NCBI GenBank assembly: GCA_022376515.1
Contig: WTXI01000048.1
Coordinates: 177,175-241,174 of the forward strand
From: Lactifluus volemus
Lineage: Eukaryota; Basidiomycota; Agaricomycetes; Russulales; Russulaceae
Length of the DNA stretch: 64,000 bases
Direction: 5' to 3'
This document shows, one piece after another, positions 33,243 through 43,612 of this stretch. The translations under genes were made by a program, and so were the position numbers. Numbering within the stretch: the first letter of the stretch is position 1; every line of letters starts with the position of its first letter. The notes under the pieces were generated by a model. It saw nothing but the letters and a program-made list of their open reading frames with translations. It ran no database searches and had not been told where the DNA came from.

Positions 33243-35708
33243 TCATTGAGCCTGCTCTCTTACACGTTCTAGGGTGCGTTGTCTGTCTTCCAGAAGGGGG
33301 ATGTTGGTGGTGATCGGTTGATCTGGTAGGGAGGGCGTGTGTCCCATGAGGAGTTCGAACGGCGTTTTGTTTGTGGTGGCATTAGGCCACGACCTTTGTA
33401 CATACTGCGCCATAGGTAGCCAAGTTGCCCAGTCGTCTTGTTCGTAATTCCCATAGATCCTTAAGTACTGTTCTAACCACTGATTGGTGCGTTCCGACTG
33501 TCCGTCTGTCTGTGGGTGGTAAGCTGTACTAAGGTTCTGAGCCGATCCCAGTATCCGACAGAGTTCTCGCGCAAAGTTAGCGGTGAAGCGGGGGTCTCGG
33601 TCCGAGATGACTTTTTTGGGGGCTCCATAGTGGGGGAACATGTGTTCGGCATACAAGGAAGCTACTCCTGGTGCGTCTATGGTTTTGTTACAGGGGAGGA
33701 ATACGGCTGCCTTTGTGCAGTCGTGGTCAGTGATCGTGAGGATGGAGTCGTATCCCTTTGACAGGGGTAGGTCGGTTATTAGGTCTAGAGCTATGGTTTC
33801 AAAGGGGGCGGCGTTTCGTTCCGTGGTGATGGGGAAGATGGGGATTTTAGGTTTGGTGGTACGACTCTTTGTTGCTTGGCAGACGGCGCATCCCTGCACG
33901 TAGTTCTTGATGAATTGTTTGACATTGGGCCACCAGTAGTCGTGTATGACGAGTAGGTAAGTGTAAAAAATTCCGGGGTGTCCTGCCGTCTGGTGGTCAT
34001 GGTAGTGAGTAACTATCTCCCTTCTCAGGGTGTTGTCTACCACGACAACCGGCTTGTTATCGTGGAACCAGATATCGTCCCGTTTGTGCATACGGGGGTG
34101 GAGCTCCGACCATTTGAGGAGTTCCGCAGGGGACCGGGATTGGGCTTCGAAAACCCGTTCTTCGAGAGAGGAGAGGCTGATGGCACGGATGAAGACGGAG
34201 TCTGGGAGGACTGTGACGTCCTGGTTGTCCTCTTTTCCTTGGTCGTAGTCTGGTCGTCGCGAGAGGTGATCTGCCTTGTTGTACTTCCCCGGTTTGTGTA
34301 TAAGTTTGTAATTGTACTCTGCAAGCCAGGGGATGTACCGTGCGACTCTCCGGTTAATCTTCTGCGGGTTACGCCAGTGTTGTAGGTTAGCATGGTCCGT
34401 GAATACGAGGACTTCGTGTTGCGCTCCCAGTAAGAGGTGCCTCCAGTTCTCCAGACCTTTGACTACTGCCATTAGTTCCCGATCAAAGATGTCGTAGCCA
34501 CGCTCCGCCTCGTTCAGAGTCTCTGAGTGGTAAGCCACCGGTCTCTGCTTCCCTTTGTCATCACGTTGGTAGAGGATGGCTCCTATCGCGTATTGGGAGG
34601 CGTCAACCTCTAGTTTGAACTGCTTGGTTTCATCTGGTCGGAAGAGCACGGGATCGCTAGTGACTATGTCAATTAATTTGTTCAGGGCGTCTGTGCACTC
34701 TTGCGTCCATTTGAATGTCTGCCCCTTTTTAAGGAGGCTTGTGAGGGGTTTGGCGATATGGGTGAATCCTCTGATGAAGGGTCTTTGGTACCCTAAGACT
34801 CCCAGAGTGCTCCGCACCTGGGTTACAGTTGACAGTTGTCGCGGCCATGTCGCTAGCCCGCTTCGCTTGGTTGGGTCTATGCGGATGGTCCCATCCTTCA
34901 CGTAAATACCTAGGTATTCTACCGCGTCCTTCTCGAACTTGCACTTGGGGAGTTTGAGGAATAGGCTGTGATCACGGAATACTTGTAGGACTTTCTGTGT
35001 TATTAAGCAATGGCGAGCTGGGTCTTTGTGCGTGGCTATCAGGAAGTCGTCCATGTATCCATGGCATTCCCCAGGGAACTCATCGTAGATGGGTTTAAAG
35101 ACTCTGTCCGCCATGCGTTGGAAGGTAGCCGGGGAGTTGTTCAATCCAAATAGCATGACGTTGGGGTGGTATAGTCTGAAGGGGGTTTTGAAGGCTGCTT
35201 TCCAGCGGTCTTCTTCTTTGATGCGTATGTTGTGGTACCCCGATCGGATGTCGAATTTGGTGAATAGTTCCTTGCCACTGAGTTCCTCCATGATTTGTTC
35301 TATCCTCGGCATAGGGTAGACGTCTCTGACCGTCCATTTATTGACTTCGTGATAGTCTTGGATGGGACGGAGGCTTCCATCTTTCTTTTTGATGAAGAAC
35401 CAAGGCGTCGACCAAGGGGAGTTGGATTTTTCAATGTAGTTCTTTTGTTCGTGTTTGTCAATCCATTCCTTCGTGGCCTGCTTCTCTGCCGTGGTCAAAG
35501 GGTACACTTTACAGTTGATGACGTCTGGTGCTTCGGGTTTCAGTTTGATCGCGTGGTCCTCTGGTCTGGATGGGGGAAATCTCTTTGCTCCTTCTTCGGA
35601 GAAGACGTCGGCGAAGTCTTGGTATTGTGGGGGGATTTCCACCTTTTCTTTGTCTCTGTTTGCTTTCTCCACCCATTGCTGTGCCATGTTGACCTTGCTG
35701 ACTAGGAT
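33243..35708 (-). CDS. Chromovirus copy 1: reverse transcriptase, RNase H, integrase
   Basis: An uninterrupted ORF of about 830 codons. RT has KFDIRSGYH and the catalytic YMDD (about residues 233-236 of the ORF); RNase H has LEVDASQYAIGA, RELMAVVKGLE and FTDHANLQHW; integrase has the HHCC zinc region (HYHDHQTAGH ... GCAVCQATKS) and the DDE core (ALDLITDLP, VISDRDPRF, QTDGQSERTNQWLE). Its first residues in this copy come from the terminal repeat of the inserted element at 35,711-38,514, so protease is physically separated from RT. It ends at TGA 33,240-33,242, which is CGA in copy 2, a CpG transition. Copying of this element is therefore broken twice in pol. Confidence 0.92.
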   Translation of the reverse strand: MLVSKVNMAQQWVEKANRDKEKVEIPPQYQDFADVFSEEGAKRFPPSRPEDHAIKLKPEAPDVINCKVYPLTTAEKQATKEWIDKHEQKNYIEKSNSPWSTPWFFIKKKDGSLRPIQDYHEVNKWTVRDVYPMPRIEQIMEELSGKELFTKFDIRSGYHNIRIKEEDRWKAAFKTPFRLYHPNVMLFGLNNSPATFQRMADRVFKPIYDEFPGECHGYMDDFLIATHKDPARHCLITQKVLQVFRDHSLFLKLPKCKFEKDAVEYLGIYVKDGTIRIDPTKRSGLATWPRQLSTVTQVRSTLGVLGYQRPFIRGFTHIAKPLTSLLKKGQTFKWTQECTDALNKLIDIVTSDPVLFRPDETKQFKLEVDASQYAIGAILYQRDDKGKQRPVAYHSETLNEAERGYDIFDRELMAVVKGLENWRHLLLGAQHEVLVFTDHANLQHWRNPQKINRRVARYIPWLAEYNYKLIHKPGKYNKADHLSRRPDYDQGKEDNQDVTVLPDSVFIRAISLSSLEERVFEAQSRSPAELLKWSELHPRMHKRDDIWFHDNKPVVVVDNTLRREIVTHYHDHQTAGHPGIFYTYLLVIHDYWWPNVKQFIKNYVQGCAVCQATKSRTTKPKIPIFPITTERNAAPFETIALDLITDLPLSKGYDSILTITDHDCTKAAVFLPCNKTIDAPGVASLYAEHMFPHYGAPKKVISDRDPRFTANFARELCRILGSAQNLSTAYHPQTDGQSERTNQWLEQYLRIYGNYEQDDWATWLPMAQYVQRSWPNATTNKTPFELLMGHTPSLPDQPITTNIPLLEDRQRTLERVREQAQ

Positions 35709-36199
35709 GACATCAGCAAAATGTCCGAGCAGCTTATTTCTACTTAAACTCACTTAAAAAGTTTTTTTAAGTACTCCTAAGTACTTTAAGTACTTTAAGC
35801 ACTTTAAGTACTTTAAGCACTTTAAGTCATTTTAAGACAAGTCGGCCTCCAGGAAATTGCTTATTTTCACTTATTTTCGCTTATTTTTGCTTATTTTCTT
35901 TTTTTTTTCACTTAAAATTGGGTCAATTTCAACATTTGAGTGAGTTTCAAGCATGTTTAAGTGAGATTTAAGCACTTTTAAGAATGTTTTAAGCAAAATA
36001 TATTTGAGATTACACTACAACATTAATAACTAGGACGAGGCTCATGGGAAATGCAGGAGGCACAGGAAATGTGGAAGCTGCAGGAGATGCAGACAAAACA
36101 GAATAAGACAGCACCACAAGTCACAGAAGTCAGTCCCTGCTCCGACTACAGGAGCTTCGCAAGCTCACACTCATACTCAACCCCAAACCGAGCGGACAA

Positions 36200-36657
36200 T
36201 TGCGATTCGATCCCAGCCATATACGTCGCGCTCGAGAGCTTACCAACACGGATGTTCGCGTGGCACAAATTTTCCACGCGCTTGCCGTGGTCATGTTCGT
36301 GCCCAGCGTGGCGGCGGATCCGGCGTTCACGCACCTGGCGTTCAGCGCCGCGTTTGCCTTGTTCATATTTGCGAGTACGTGCGGTTCTTTGTGCTGTACC
36401 CATCAACGCGGTTAGTTGTCGACACCTTGGTCCTTTCATCCTCAATCGTTGGGCGGCCAGCTGATAGAGATGGCTTGTATATCCTGACGTTCTCCCTCGT
36501 ACTGGATGAACATCGCGTGACCCACAACACGCCAAAGCCACCGCTTGTCATTGACGCTGTCGGTGATATCTCAGAGCAAGGCAAAGCGGGGATAATTCCG
36601 CGCTACGGGGCGCATGACTTGCGTGCGTGGTACGCAAACATGGCCCTGAGAGGATGA
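36200..36657 (+). pseudogene. Captured gene fragment 1 inside element A
   Basis: A plus-strand coding-like stretch: FDPSHIRRARELTNTDVRVA, then hydrophobic FHALAVVMFVPSVAADPAF and HLAFSAAFALFIFA, then after a one-base frame change at about 36,375 VRFFVLYPSTRLVVDTLVLS, and a tail LRAWYANMALRG ending at a stop (36,655-36,657). The hydrophobic segments suggest a membrane protein. The family is not recognised. Codon-like composition differs from the surrounding ttaag-rich DNA, as expected for captured host sequence. Confidence 0.4.
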
Positions 36658-36839
36658 GAGGCACGCCCTGGGCAACGGTGGTGATGAGGGCTCAGGCTCG
36701 TCGGCCGCATTGACCAAGCCGATACAGAAAGAGCTTCACCAACCCATTTTCCGTGGGATGGTGCGCGGGGGCTTTGTGGCTCGAGGCGTAAGTTGTTGAG
36801 CGGATGCATGCGACGACATTCGCAAGCAGGTGACAAAGT

Positions 36840-37345
36840 CATAAAATGACAGGCGCGGGAAGCGCAGGTGCGGAGGCAGCGGCGGAGGAGACGGAAGTGG
36901 CCCAGGAGGTGGTGGAGGCGGCGGAGGCGGTGGCGCAGGAGGAGGCGGCGGAGGCGGAGGCGAAAAAGAAGAAAAAAGTCAGGATGCGTTAGGTTTGAGC
37001 AGGCAGAGTGACAACATACCGGGGAGGTGCAAAACACGTCGGCGCAGGCAGCGTGACACCGTGGACCGCCCGGCAGTGCCAGTGGGTCCAGGAGGTGCGC
37101 GATGTGGAGGCGAATGCGACGGAGGAGACGGAAGTGGCCCAGGAGGCCCAAGAGGAGGTGGTGCAGGTGGTGCAGGCGGCGGCGCAGGAGGAGGCAGCGG
37201 AGGCGGAGGCGGAAAGAAGGGGAAAAAAAGGTCAGGCACGTTGGGGTGGGGCAGGCTGACAACGTACCGAGAAGGGTGCAGAAGACGCCGACGCAGGCAG
37301 CATGACGCCGTGGACCGCCCGGCAGTGCCAGTGGGTCCAGGAGCC
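36840..37345. repeat. GC-rich purine minisatellite modules
   Basis: GGA/GGC-rich DNA (gaggcggaggc-type) with a module of about 130 bases repeated at about 36,968-37,100 and 37,215-37,340. Both contain the sequence ccgcccggcagtgccagtgg. A third, more diverged module lies at 45,375-45,485, in the other inverted-repeat element. ORFs here are low-complexity Pro/Ala/Cys strings and probably not genes. Confidence 0.6.
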
Positions 37346-37355
37346 GCGCGTTTCT

Positions 37356-37720
37356 CCGAATACATGGTATACGCGACGAAGGTTTCGGGCAACAGCCCTA
37401 TTTCCGCGAAATCCATCAAGACCGTCTTCTCGTGCTGGTCGACACCGAAGTTGCTGGGGTGCATGTCGGACTGGGTGAACATGAGGCGATCACCGCTTAT
37501 CTCGACGGGAGACAGCTGCTTCTGGGCCTGCTGGGAGAAACGTGTACGCCTGGCCCAGGTTGCATGTTAGCGAACGGTGGATGGTCAAGAAAATGAAAGA
37601 ATGGACGCACCTTGTGCATGTACCATTGTAGGGCCTCGATGCTTGAGAAAAGAAGAGGTGCCCTGTACCTCTTAAAGAATTTGTGGATACAACCACCTCC
37701 TAAGGGGCCGATCACACGTT
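37356..37720 (-). pseudogene. Captured gene fragment 2: aminoglycoside-phosphotransferase-like kinase
   Basis: Minus-strand fragments of a kinase-fold protein. The upstream piece IHKFFKRYRAPLLFSSIEAL ends at a GTGCGT donor near 37,612. The downstream piece has SPVEISGDRL, FTQSDMHPSNFGVD and KTVLMDFAEIGLLPETFVAY. The SDxHPxN and LMDF blocks match the catalytic loop and metal-binding Asp region of APH/choline-kinase-like proteins, although the loop His is Gln here. Intron-like sequence with donor and acceptor is kept, so genomic DNA, not mRNA, was captured; I could not make the splice phase agree. It ends into the GC-rich module at about 37,356. Confidence 0.5.
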
Positions 37721-38514
37721 TGAAAGGAGGCGCGATGTGGAGGTGGCGAAAGCGGTGGAGGCGGCGCGGAGGAAGAGAGAAAGAAAGCAGGGATGCTGAG
37801 ACGTGTGGCAGGGCAAGACGGCGAGCAATGGTGGCGACAGCGGAGGCCACGACATGGAGACGGCGACGGAGGGGGACAGCGGGGCAGACAACGAGTGGCA
37901 CGAAAATGACGAGGCAATGAAAATCAACATTGAGAAAACAAGAGTAAACAACAGATGCAGGTGCACCGGAACGACTTAGCAAAAAATTCATGACTTTGGC
38001 AAAAACTTCGTGACTTCACAAAATTTTCAGTGTGCTTAGCTAATGATGTGATAATTAAGCGACTTTAAGCGACTTTAAGAGAATTTAAGTGACTTTAAGT
38101 GACTGTACATGTTTAAGTAACAATTAAGCAAACACAAAAACTAAGAAAGCAGTGAACCAATTGTTTTAAGTGGTTTTAAGTGATAATTAAGCGACACCTG
38201 ATAATCAAGCAACTGGTAAGTGCAGTAAGCAATCAACAAGATGTTTTAAGTGCAATTAAGTACACAGATATGACACTTAAGCAGTTGGTTAAAAATCATG
38301 TGACCACTTTGCTTAAAAAATGGGCATCGCTTAACTTGCTTAATTGTGCTTAAATGACTTAATTGTTTTAAGCTTTGCTTAATGTACTTAAAACTACTTA
38401 AAAAGCAATTTTAAGCAATTTTAAGTACATTTTAAGCATATTTTAAGCACTTTTTAAGTAAAATTTTTTAAGTAACTTTAAGTAACTTTAAGCTGCTCGG
38501 ACATTTTGCTGATG

Positions 38515-39041
38515 GATTTCGTCTCCTTCTTCCCAGGCAGGGTCCACGCGTGCTTGTCGTACAATTATTCGTTCTTGTCTTTTCTTTACTCGGTCATACC
38601 ACTTGGCTTCTAGTTGCACCGGAGGTCCGTTCAGTTGACTGGTTTCCCAGTCAAACTTTGGTTGGAACGCTTTTAACCAAGGGTATCCAAGGATGATTCG
38701 GTCCGAGCCCAGATTCGAGACATAGAAGTTCTGCACTTCTTCTTTGTTTCCTTGTTGGATTCTGAGCTCACAGTAATGGGTGAGGGCTCCTGCCGTATTG
38801 GCGGAGCCATCAGCGTTGGTGATGGTTTGGGGAAGGGGGAGTTTTTGGAGGGCGACGTTCAGAAAGGAGGCGGTAGAGGTGTCTATGAGATTCTCTGTGG
38901 CTCCGCTGTCCACAAGGGTTTTTACTTCGGCCATTCGCTGCATGGATCGGTAGGGCACATTCAAAATCATAGAATTCCGAGTCCTAATACCGATCTGATA
39001 CAGTTCTATAGCTCTTTCCCAGGCCGGTGGGTTAGAGCCGC
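38515..39041 (-). CDS. Chromovirus copy 1: aspartic protease region
   Basis: Pol frame entered after the gag stop at 39,042-39,044. It carries the retropepsin active site LVDSGATENLIDT and the second conserved block IILGYPWLKAF, then KFDWETSQLNGPP. The frame runs into the terminal repeat of element A and stops at 38,488-38,490, so the fusion to RT is lost. The pol frame is open from the gag stop onward without needing an ATG; the first ATG is at about 38,970. Confidence 0.85.
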
Positions 39042-39360
39042 CTAAAAACCCTCATCTTTCAGCATGCTATCCATGAGCTCTTCGCGTTGCTCCTTGGACA
39101 TTCCTCTGACTTTTCCTAGAAAGTCTTTCTTGTCGTTGTCCTTCTCTTCTGGTTCTTCGTTTGATTCTATTTTGGTGGTAGTGGCTTCTTTCACCACTAC
39201 TCGCTGTGGGGCAGTCTTCCAGGTGTTTGTCCTTCCCTTCTTTTTGGGGCAGACCCTGGCCATATGTCTGGTTTCTTTGCAGAAGAAGCAAGCTCCTTTC
39301 TTCATGAGGTTGTCTTTCTCTGCATCTGTCATGGCGTTGACTTGGATGTTGTCCACGTCC
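39042..39360 (-). CDS. Chromovirus copy 1: gag 3' part with CCHC zinc knuckle
   Basis: Nucleocapsid part of gag, separated from the rest by the foldback element. It shows CFFCKETRHMARVC, a CX2CX4HX4C knuckle in which the usual Gly before His is Arg (copy 2 keeps GH). A charged Lys/Glu-rich tail ends in KDEGF and the TAG at 39,042-39,044, which overlaps a T5 run. Confidence 0.85.
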
Positions 39361-41838
39361 CACATAGTCAAACTACAATGTATCGAATGAATCGCTCAGC
39401 GAAGCCATACAATGTATCGACTCAATCGGGGCCAGCGCGCCCGCTAGTCATCCAGCGGACATACCATATTAGGAAGAGTGGCAGTGGCCTTTTGGCTTAC
39501 ACATCACTGTTGCCGATGCCACTGCCACTGCTACCATTGCCAGTCCTACCAACACTGCTGCTGCCGATGCCTGCCACTGCTGATGTCTGCCATTGCTGGT
39601 CCTACCGACACTGCCGCTGCCTATGTCTGCTGATGTCTACCACTGCCAATATCTGCTGCTGCCGATATCTGCTGCTGCCGATATCTGCTGCTGCCGATGT
39701 CTGCCATTGCCGGTCCTACCGACACTGTCAGTGTCAGATGTCGGCAGCGGCAGTGTCAGTACTGCCGATGTCTGCCATTGCCGGTCCTACCGACACTGCC
39801 ACTGCCGACTTCTGCTGCTGCCAGTCCTACTGACACTGCCGCTGCCGACATCTGACACTGACACTGCCGCTGCCGACATCTGCCGCTGCCGACATCTGCC
39901 GCTGCCGACATCTGCTGCTGCCGATATCTGCCAGTGCCAGTCCTACCGACACTGCTGCTGCCGATGTCTGCCATTGCCGGTCCTGCTGACACTGCCAACG
40001 CTGCTGCCGATGCCAATGGCAAAGTTTCAGATGCTACTGATGCTGCTGCCTATGTGCATGTCAATGGCAAATTCATGCTCTCTACACTGTTATTGTACAG
40101 ATCTGTACTTGCCATTTACTTCACAGAATACTAGTGCTTATGCCAATGCCATTGCCGGTCCTACCAACACTGCCGATGCCACTGCTGATGCCGATGGCAA
40201 AGTTTCAGATGCTGCCGATGCCACTGCATATGTGCATGCTAATGGCAAATCTATGCTCTCTACATTATTGTTGTACTTGCCATTTACTTCACAGAATGCT
40301 AGTGCTTATGCCAATGCCATTGCCGGTTCTACCGACACTGCCGATGCCGATGCCGATGCCGATGGCAAAGTTTCAGATGCTGCCGATGCTTCTGCCTATG
40401 TGCATGCCAGTGGCAAATCTACCCCCTCTATATTATCATTGTACTTGCCATTTACTTCACAGAATACTAGTGCTTATGCCAATGTCATTGCCGGTCCTAC
40501 CGACACTGCCAATGCTGCTGCCAATGCTTCTGCCTATATGCATGCCAATGGCAAATCTACCCTCTCCACATTATCATTATACTTGCCATTTACTTCACAG
40601 AATACTAGTACGTATGCCAATGCCATTGGCACTGGCATTGGCAACATCTAAAACTTTGCCATTGGCATCAGAAGCAGCATTGGCAGTGTCAGTAGGACTG
40701 ACAATGGCATCGACATAAATACTAGTATTCTGTGAAGTAAATGGCAAGTACAATGATAATGTAGAGAGCATAGATTTGCCATTGGCATGCACATAGGCAG
40801 TGGCATCGGCACCATCTGAAACTTTGCCATCGGCATTGGCAGTGGCATTGGCAGTGTCGGTAGGACTGGCAATGACATTGGCATAAGCACTAGTATTCTG
40901 TGAAGTAAATGGCAAGTACAATGATAATATAGAGGGGGTAGATTTGCCACTGGCATGCACATAGGCAGAAGCATCGGCAGTATCTGAAACTTTGCCATCG
41001 GCATCAGCAGTGGCATCGGCAGTGTTGGTAGGACCGGCAATGGCATTGGCATAAGCACTAGTATTCTGTGAAGTAAATGGCAAGTACAGATCTGTACAAT
41101 AACAGTGTAGAGAGCATGAATTTGCCATTGACATGCACATAGGCAGCAGCATCAGCAGCATCTGAAACTTTGCCATTGGCATCGGCAGCAGCGTTGGCAG
41201 TGTCAGCAGGACCGGCAATGGCAGACATCGGCAGCAGCAGTGTCGGTAGGACTGGCACTGGCAGATATCGGCAGCAGCAGACATCGGCAGTGGCAGACGT
41301 CGGCAACGTCGGCAGCGGCAGACATCGGCAACGTTAGCAGCGGCAGACATCGGCAACGTTGGCAGCGGCAGTGTCAGTAGAACTGGCAGCAGCAGAAGTC
41401 GGCAGTGGCAGTGTCGGTAGGACTGGCAGCAGCAGATGTTAGCAGCGGCAGTGTCAGTAGGACTGGCAATGGCAGATATCGGCAGCAGCAGACATCGGCA
41501 GTGGCAGTGTCAGTAGGACCGGCAATGGCAGACATCGGCAGCAGCAGATATTGGCAGTGGTAGACATCGGCAGACATAGGCAGCGGCAGTGTCGGTAAGA
41601 CCAGCAATAGCAGACATCAGCAGTGGCAGGCATCGGCAGCAGCAGTGTTGGTAGGACTGGCAATGGTAGCAGTGGCAGTGGCATCGGCAACAGTGATGTG
41701 TAAGCCAAAAGGCCACTGCCACTCTTCCTAATATGGTATGTCCACTGGATGACTAGCGGGCACGCTGGCCCGATCAAGTCGATACATTGTATGGCTTCGC
41801 TGAGCGATTCATTCAATACATTGTAGTTTGACTACCTG
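39361..41838. mobile_element. Giant foldback (palindromic) element with tandem-repeat arms
   Basis: A 2.48-kb insertion in gag, flanked by a 7-bp duplication cacgtcc (39,354-39,360 and 41,839-41,845; the eighth base differs). The ends are inverted: cacatagtcaaactacaatg at the left matches the complement of the right end ending in gactacctg, with two mismatches. The two halves are inverted copies meeting near 40,640-40,690. Each arm is made of a 168-bp unit (spacings 168, 168 and 138 measured on tcacagaat at 40,121, 40,289, 40,457 and 40,595) and, further out, short ctgccgatgtctgcc-type units. Long ORFs inside both strands are translations of these repeats. A hAT-like origin (7-8 bp duplication, CA-start ends) is possible. 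Confidence 0.85.
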
Positions 41839-41845
41839 CACGTCC

Positions 41846-43329
41846 ATGGCGTCCAAACGTCGGTCCTTCTGTCTGTTTTTGGCACGTTCTTGCCAGGTGT
41901 GTCTGCCATCTTTGCTTTCTTTGTACTTCTTGACACGCTCCTGGAATCCGTGTGCGCCCCACTCTGCCCATTTGGCTTGTTCGGCTCTTGCCGCATCCGC
42001 CCATTGTTGGAAGGTACGTGGGGCTGGGTTGATGTGGTAGAGGGCATTGTGCAGTACTTGCTGGAGTCCCTGTCGGAACATGATGATGGTCCCTTTGTCC
42101 TGAAGGCTTCTGTTTGCCTTTCTGGCGAGTTCCGTGAAGTCGCTGATATAGGTGTCTAACTCTCCTCCCTTCATCTGGAGGTTGGAGAGGTTCCTCTCCG
42201 TGTTCTGTTCTGCCGCCGTATCCTGGAATGCGCTCCTGAATTCGTCTGCGAAAGTGTCCCACAGCCATTGGTTGTCATAACCGACTGGGTTCACATTTCG
42301 TGTTGTGACATTGTGGAGCCATTGGACCTGGGTCCTATTCCAGTTGGCGACCTTGGGTCCTTTAATGTAGGACAGGCAGTTGGCGACTCTTTGGTAGGGG
42401 AGGGCGAAGGCGTAGTTGAAGGTGTTGTTAAGGCAGAAGAGGTTCCATTCGTCCATAAAGTCATCCGCCTTCTGCCTATCTCCATCGAAGATGGTGGGCG
42501 GTCGTCCAGTGGGCGCTCCCATGAGGTAGCCTGGCCCTGGCATCAGTCCTTGTGGTAGTCCGCCTCCTGGTGGTCCTCCTCCTGGGGGTCCTGCCGGGGG
42601 CCAGCCTGGGGGTCCTCCTCCATGAGGTGGGCCTTGAGGCGGTCCTTGCGGTGGGCCTTGAGGTGGACCTGGGGGCGGTGCTCCTCCCCGGTTGAGCACC
42701 CATTCTTGACCGACGACTGGGGGGAGCGGTCCTTCTCCTCTTATCGCCCGGTTGGCTGTAACTGTTGGTGCTTCGGTCATGGTTGCTCTGACTTGTATCG
42801 GTTCTGGTTCTATTGTGATGGCATCCACCTGTTCCGCCAGGTGGATCATTGGGGTATTTGCTGGTGGTTCTTGGTAGGAGTGGGTGGACAGGGGGGTCGT
42901 TGGTTCTGGTTCCCCTGTGCTTCCATCGTCTTCACTGTCCTCCCTTATCGCATTCAGCGCGCGATTGTCCGGGTGCTGAGCGTCGTTTTCGCGCCACCAT
43001 CCTGCTCCTGATGCTTCGTTGAGTCTGAACGCAGGGCAGGACTTGAGTATTTCATGGTGGCGTAGTACGGCGTGCCAGATGTCGTTGATGAATTCTACAC
43101 GGACCGACTCTCCTTCTTGCGCTACGCAGTAACACCGGTCCGTGGGGTTCCAGTATACACTGCCTTTCACATGCGCTGGTAAGTCATCGTTGTATCGGGT
43201 GGGCACTGGGATCAGTGTTTCGTCGTCGGGGAATTCTATTCTGAGGAGGGTCGCGCTCATATTGCAACTGCAAGTACGCTGACTTCTAAGGCAGTTCTGG
43301 CAAAGGGATGAGAATCTAGGCGCCGTCAT
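41846..43329 (-). CDS. Chromovirus copy 1: gag 5' part
   Basis: About 490 codons of Gag. After the N-terminal part (MSATLLRIEFPDDETLIPVP, shared with copy 2) comes an acidic zone, a Pro/Gly-rich stretch of PPQGPPQGPP repeats, and a capsid-like retrotransposon-gag region (FMDEWNLFCLNNTFNYA, ELARKANRSLQDKGTIIMFR). The insertion of the foldback element cuts it just before the zinc knuckle. The ATG at 43,327-43,329 exists only in this copy (copy 2 has ACG there, a CpG site), so the ATG of MSATLL, about 63 bases on, is the safer start. Confidence 0.88.
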
Positions 43330-43582
43330 GTTCTAGTTCCGGGTCAAGCATTTCCAATAGGATCGTCTCGCTTCTGTAGTCTTCTAGACTGTCGCTCAGG
43401 ATCTCGTCTGCTTGTTCAATGGTCTGAACAAGTTCGTGGAGTTCCGTCAGGAGCCTTCGCTTCTTTTCACCTGTAGCTAGGTCGAGTAGGAGGAGTACCG
43501 TGTAGTATTCCTGCTCCGCGGAGATCTGGATGGCAAGCGCCTCTACCAGATGTTCGATACGGTCGTTCGGGGGTTCTGCCAC
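43316..43582 (-). CDS. Chromovirus copy 1: leader ORF without ATG
   Basis: An 88-codon frame (EPPNDRIEHLVEALAI ... LLTELHELVQTIEQADEILS) predicted all-helical and coiled-coil-like. It is conserved at protein level in copy 2 (46,177-46,443). No ATG precedes it in frame; the first possible start is a GTG in aggtggcag, the same in both copies. It ends overlapping the start of gag in another frame. It may be an extra N-terminal part of Gag reached by frameshift or splicing, or a separate leader protein. Confidence 0.5.
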   Translation of the reverse strand: MAEPPNDRIEHLVEALAIQISAEQEYYTVLLLLDLATGEKKRRLLTELHELVQTIEQADEILSDSLEDYRSETILLEMLDPELEHDGA

Positions 43583-43612
43583 CTTTCAGTGGTGTGTGGG
43601 AGCTTGGACTTA

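Larger units (their letters stand above)
35711..38514. mobile_element. Inverted-repeat DNA element carrying captured gene fragments (element A)
   Basis: 2.8 kb with 26-bp perfect terminal inverted repeats (catcagcaaaatgtccgagc at 35,711, its reverse complement ending at 38,514). Comparison with the uninterrupted copy 2 gives a 2-bp target duplication, ga (35,709-35,710 and 38,515-38,516). Both subterminal zones (35,750-36,010 and 38,040-38,490) are packed with ttaag/cttaa motifs such as ctttaagtactttaag. It has no transposase of its own; the inside holds pieces of two host-type genes and GC-rich purine repeats. A short duplication with CA-like termini recalls the CACTA-related superfamily, but this is inference. 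Related ends occur at 44,472 and 54,944. Confidence 0.82.

Noticed and set aside
39520..41690. CRISPR-like alternation of short repeats and variable sequence
   Set aside because: Unit lengths vary, spacers are themselves repeats, and the host is a eukaryote. It is a foldback transposon.
39593..41816. ORFs of several hundred codons with Pro-Leu-Pro and Met-Pro repeats inside the foldback element
   Set aside because: They are tandem repeats read in whatever frame is open, present on both strands as mirror images.
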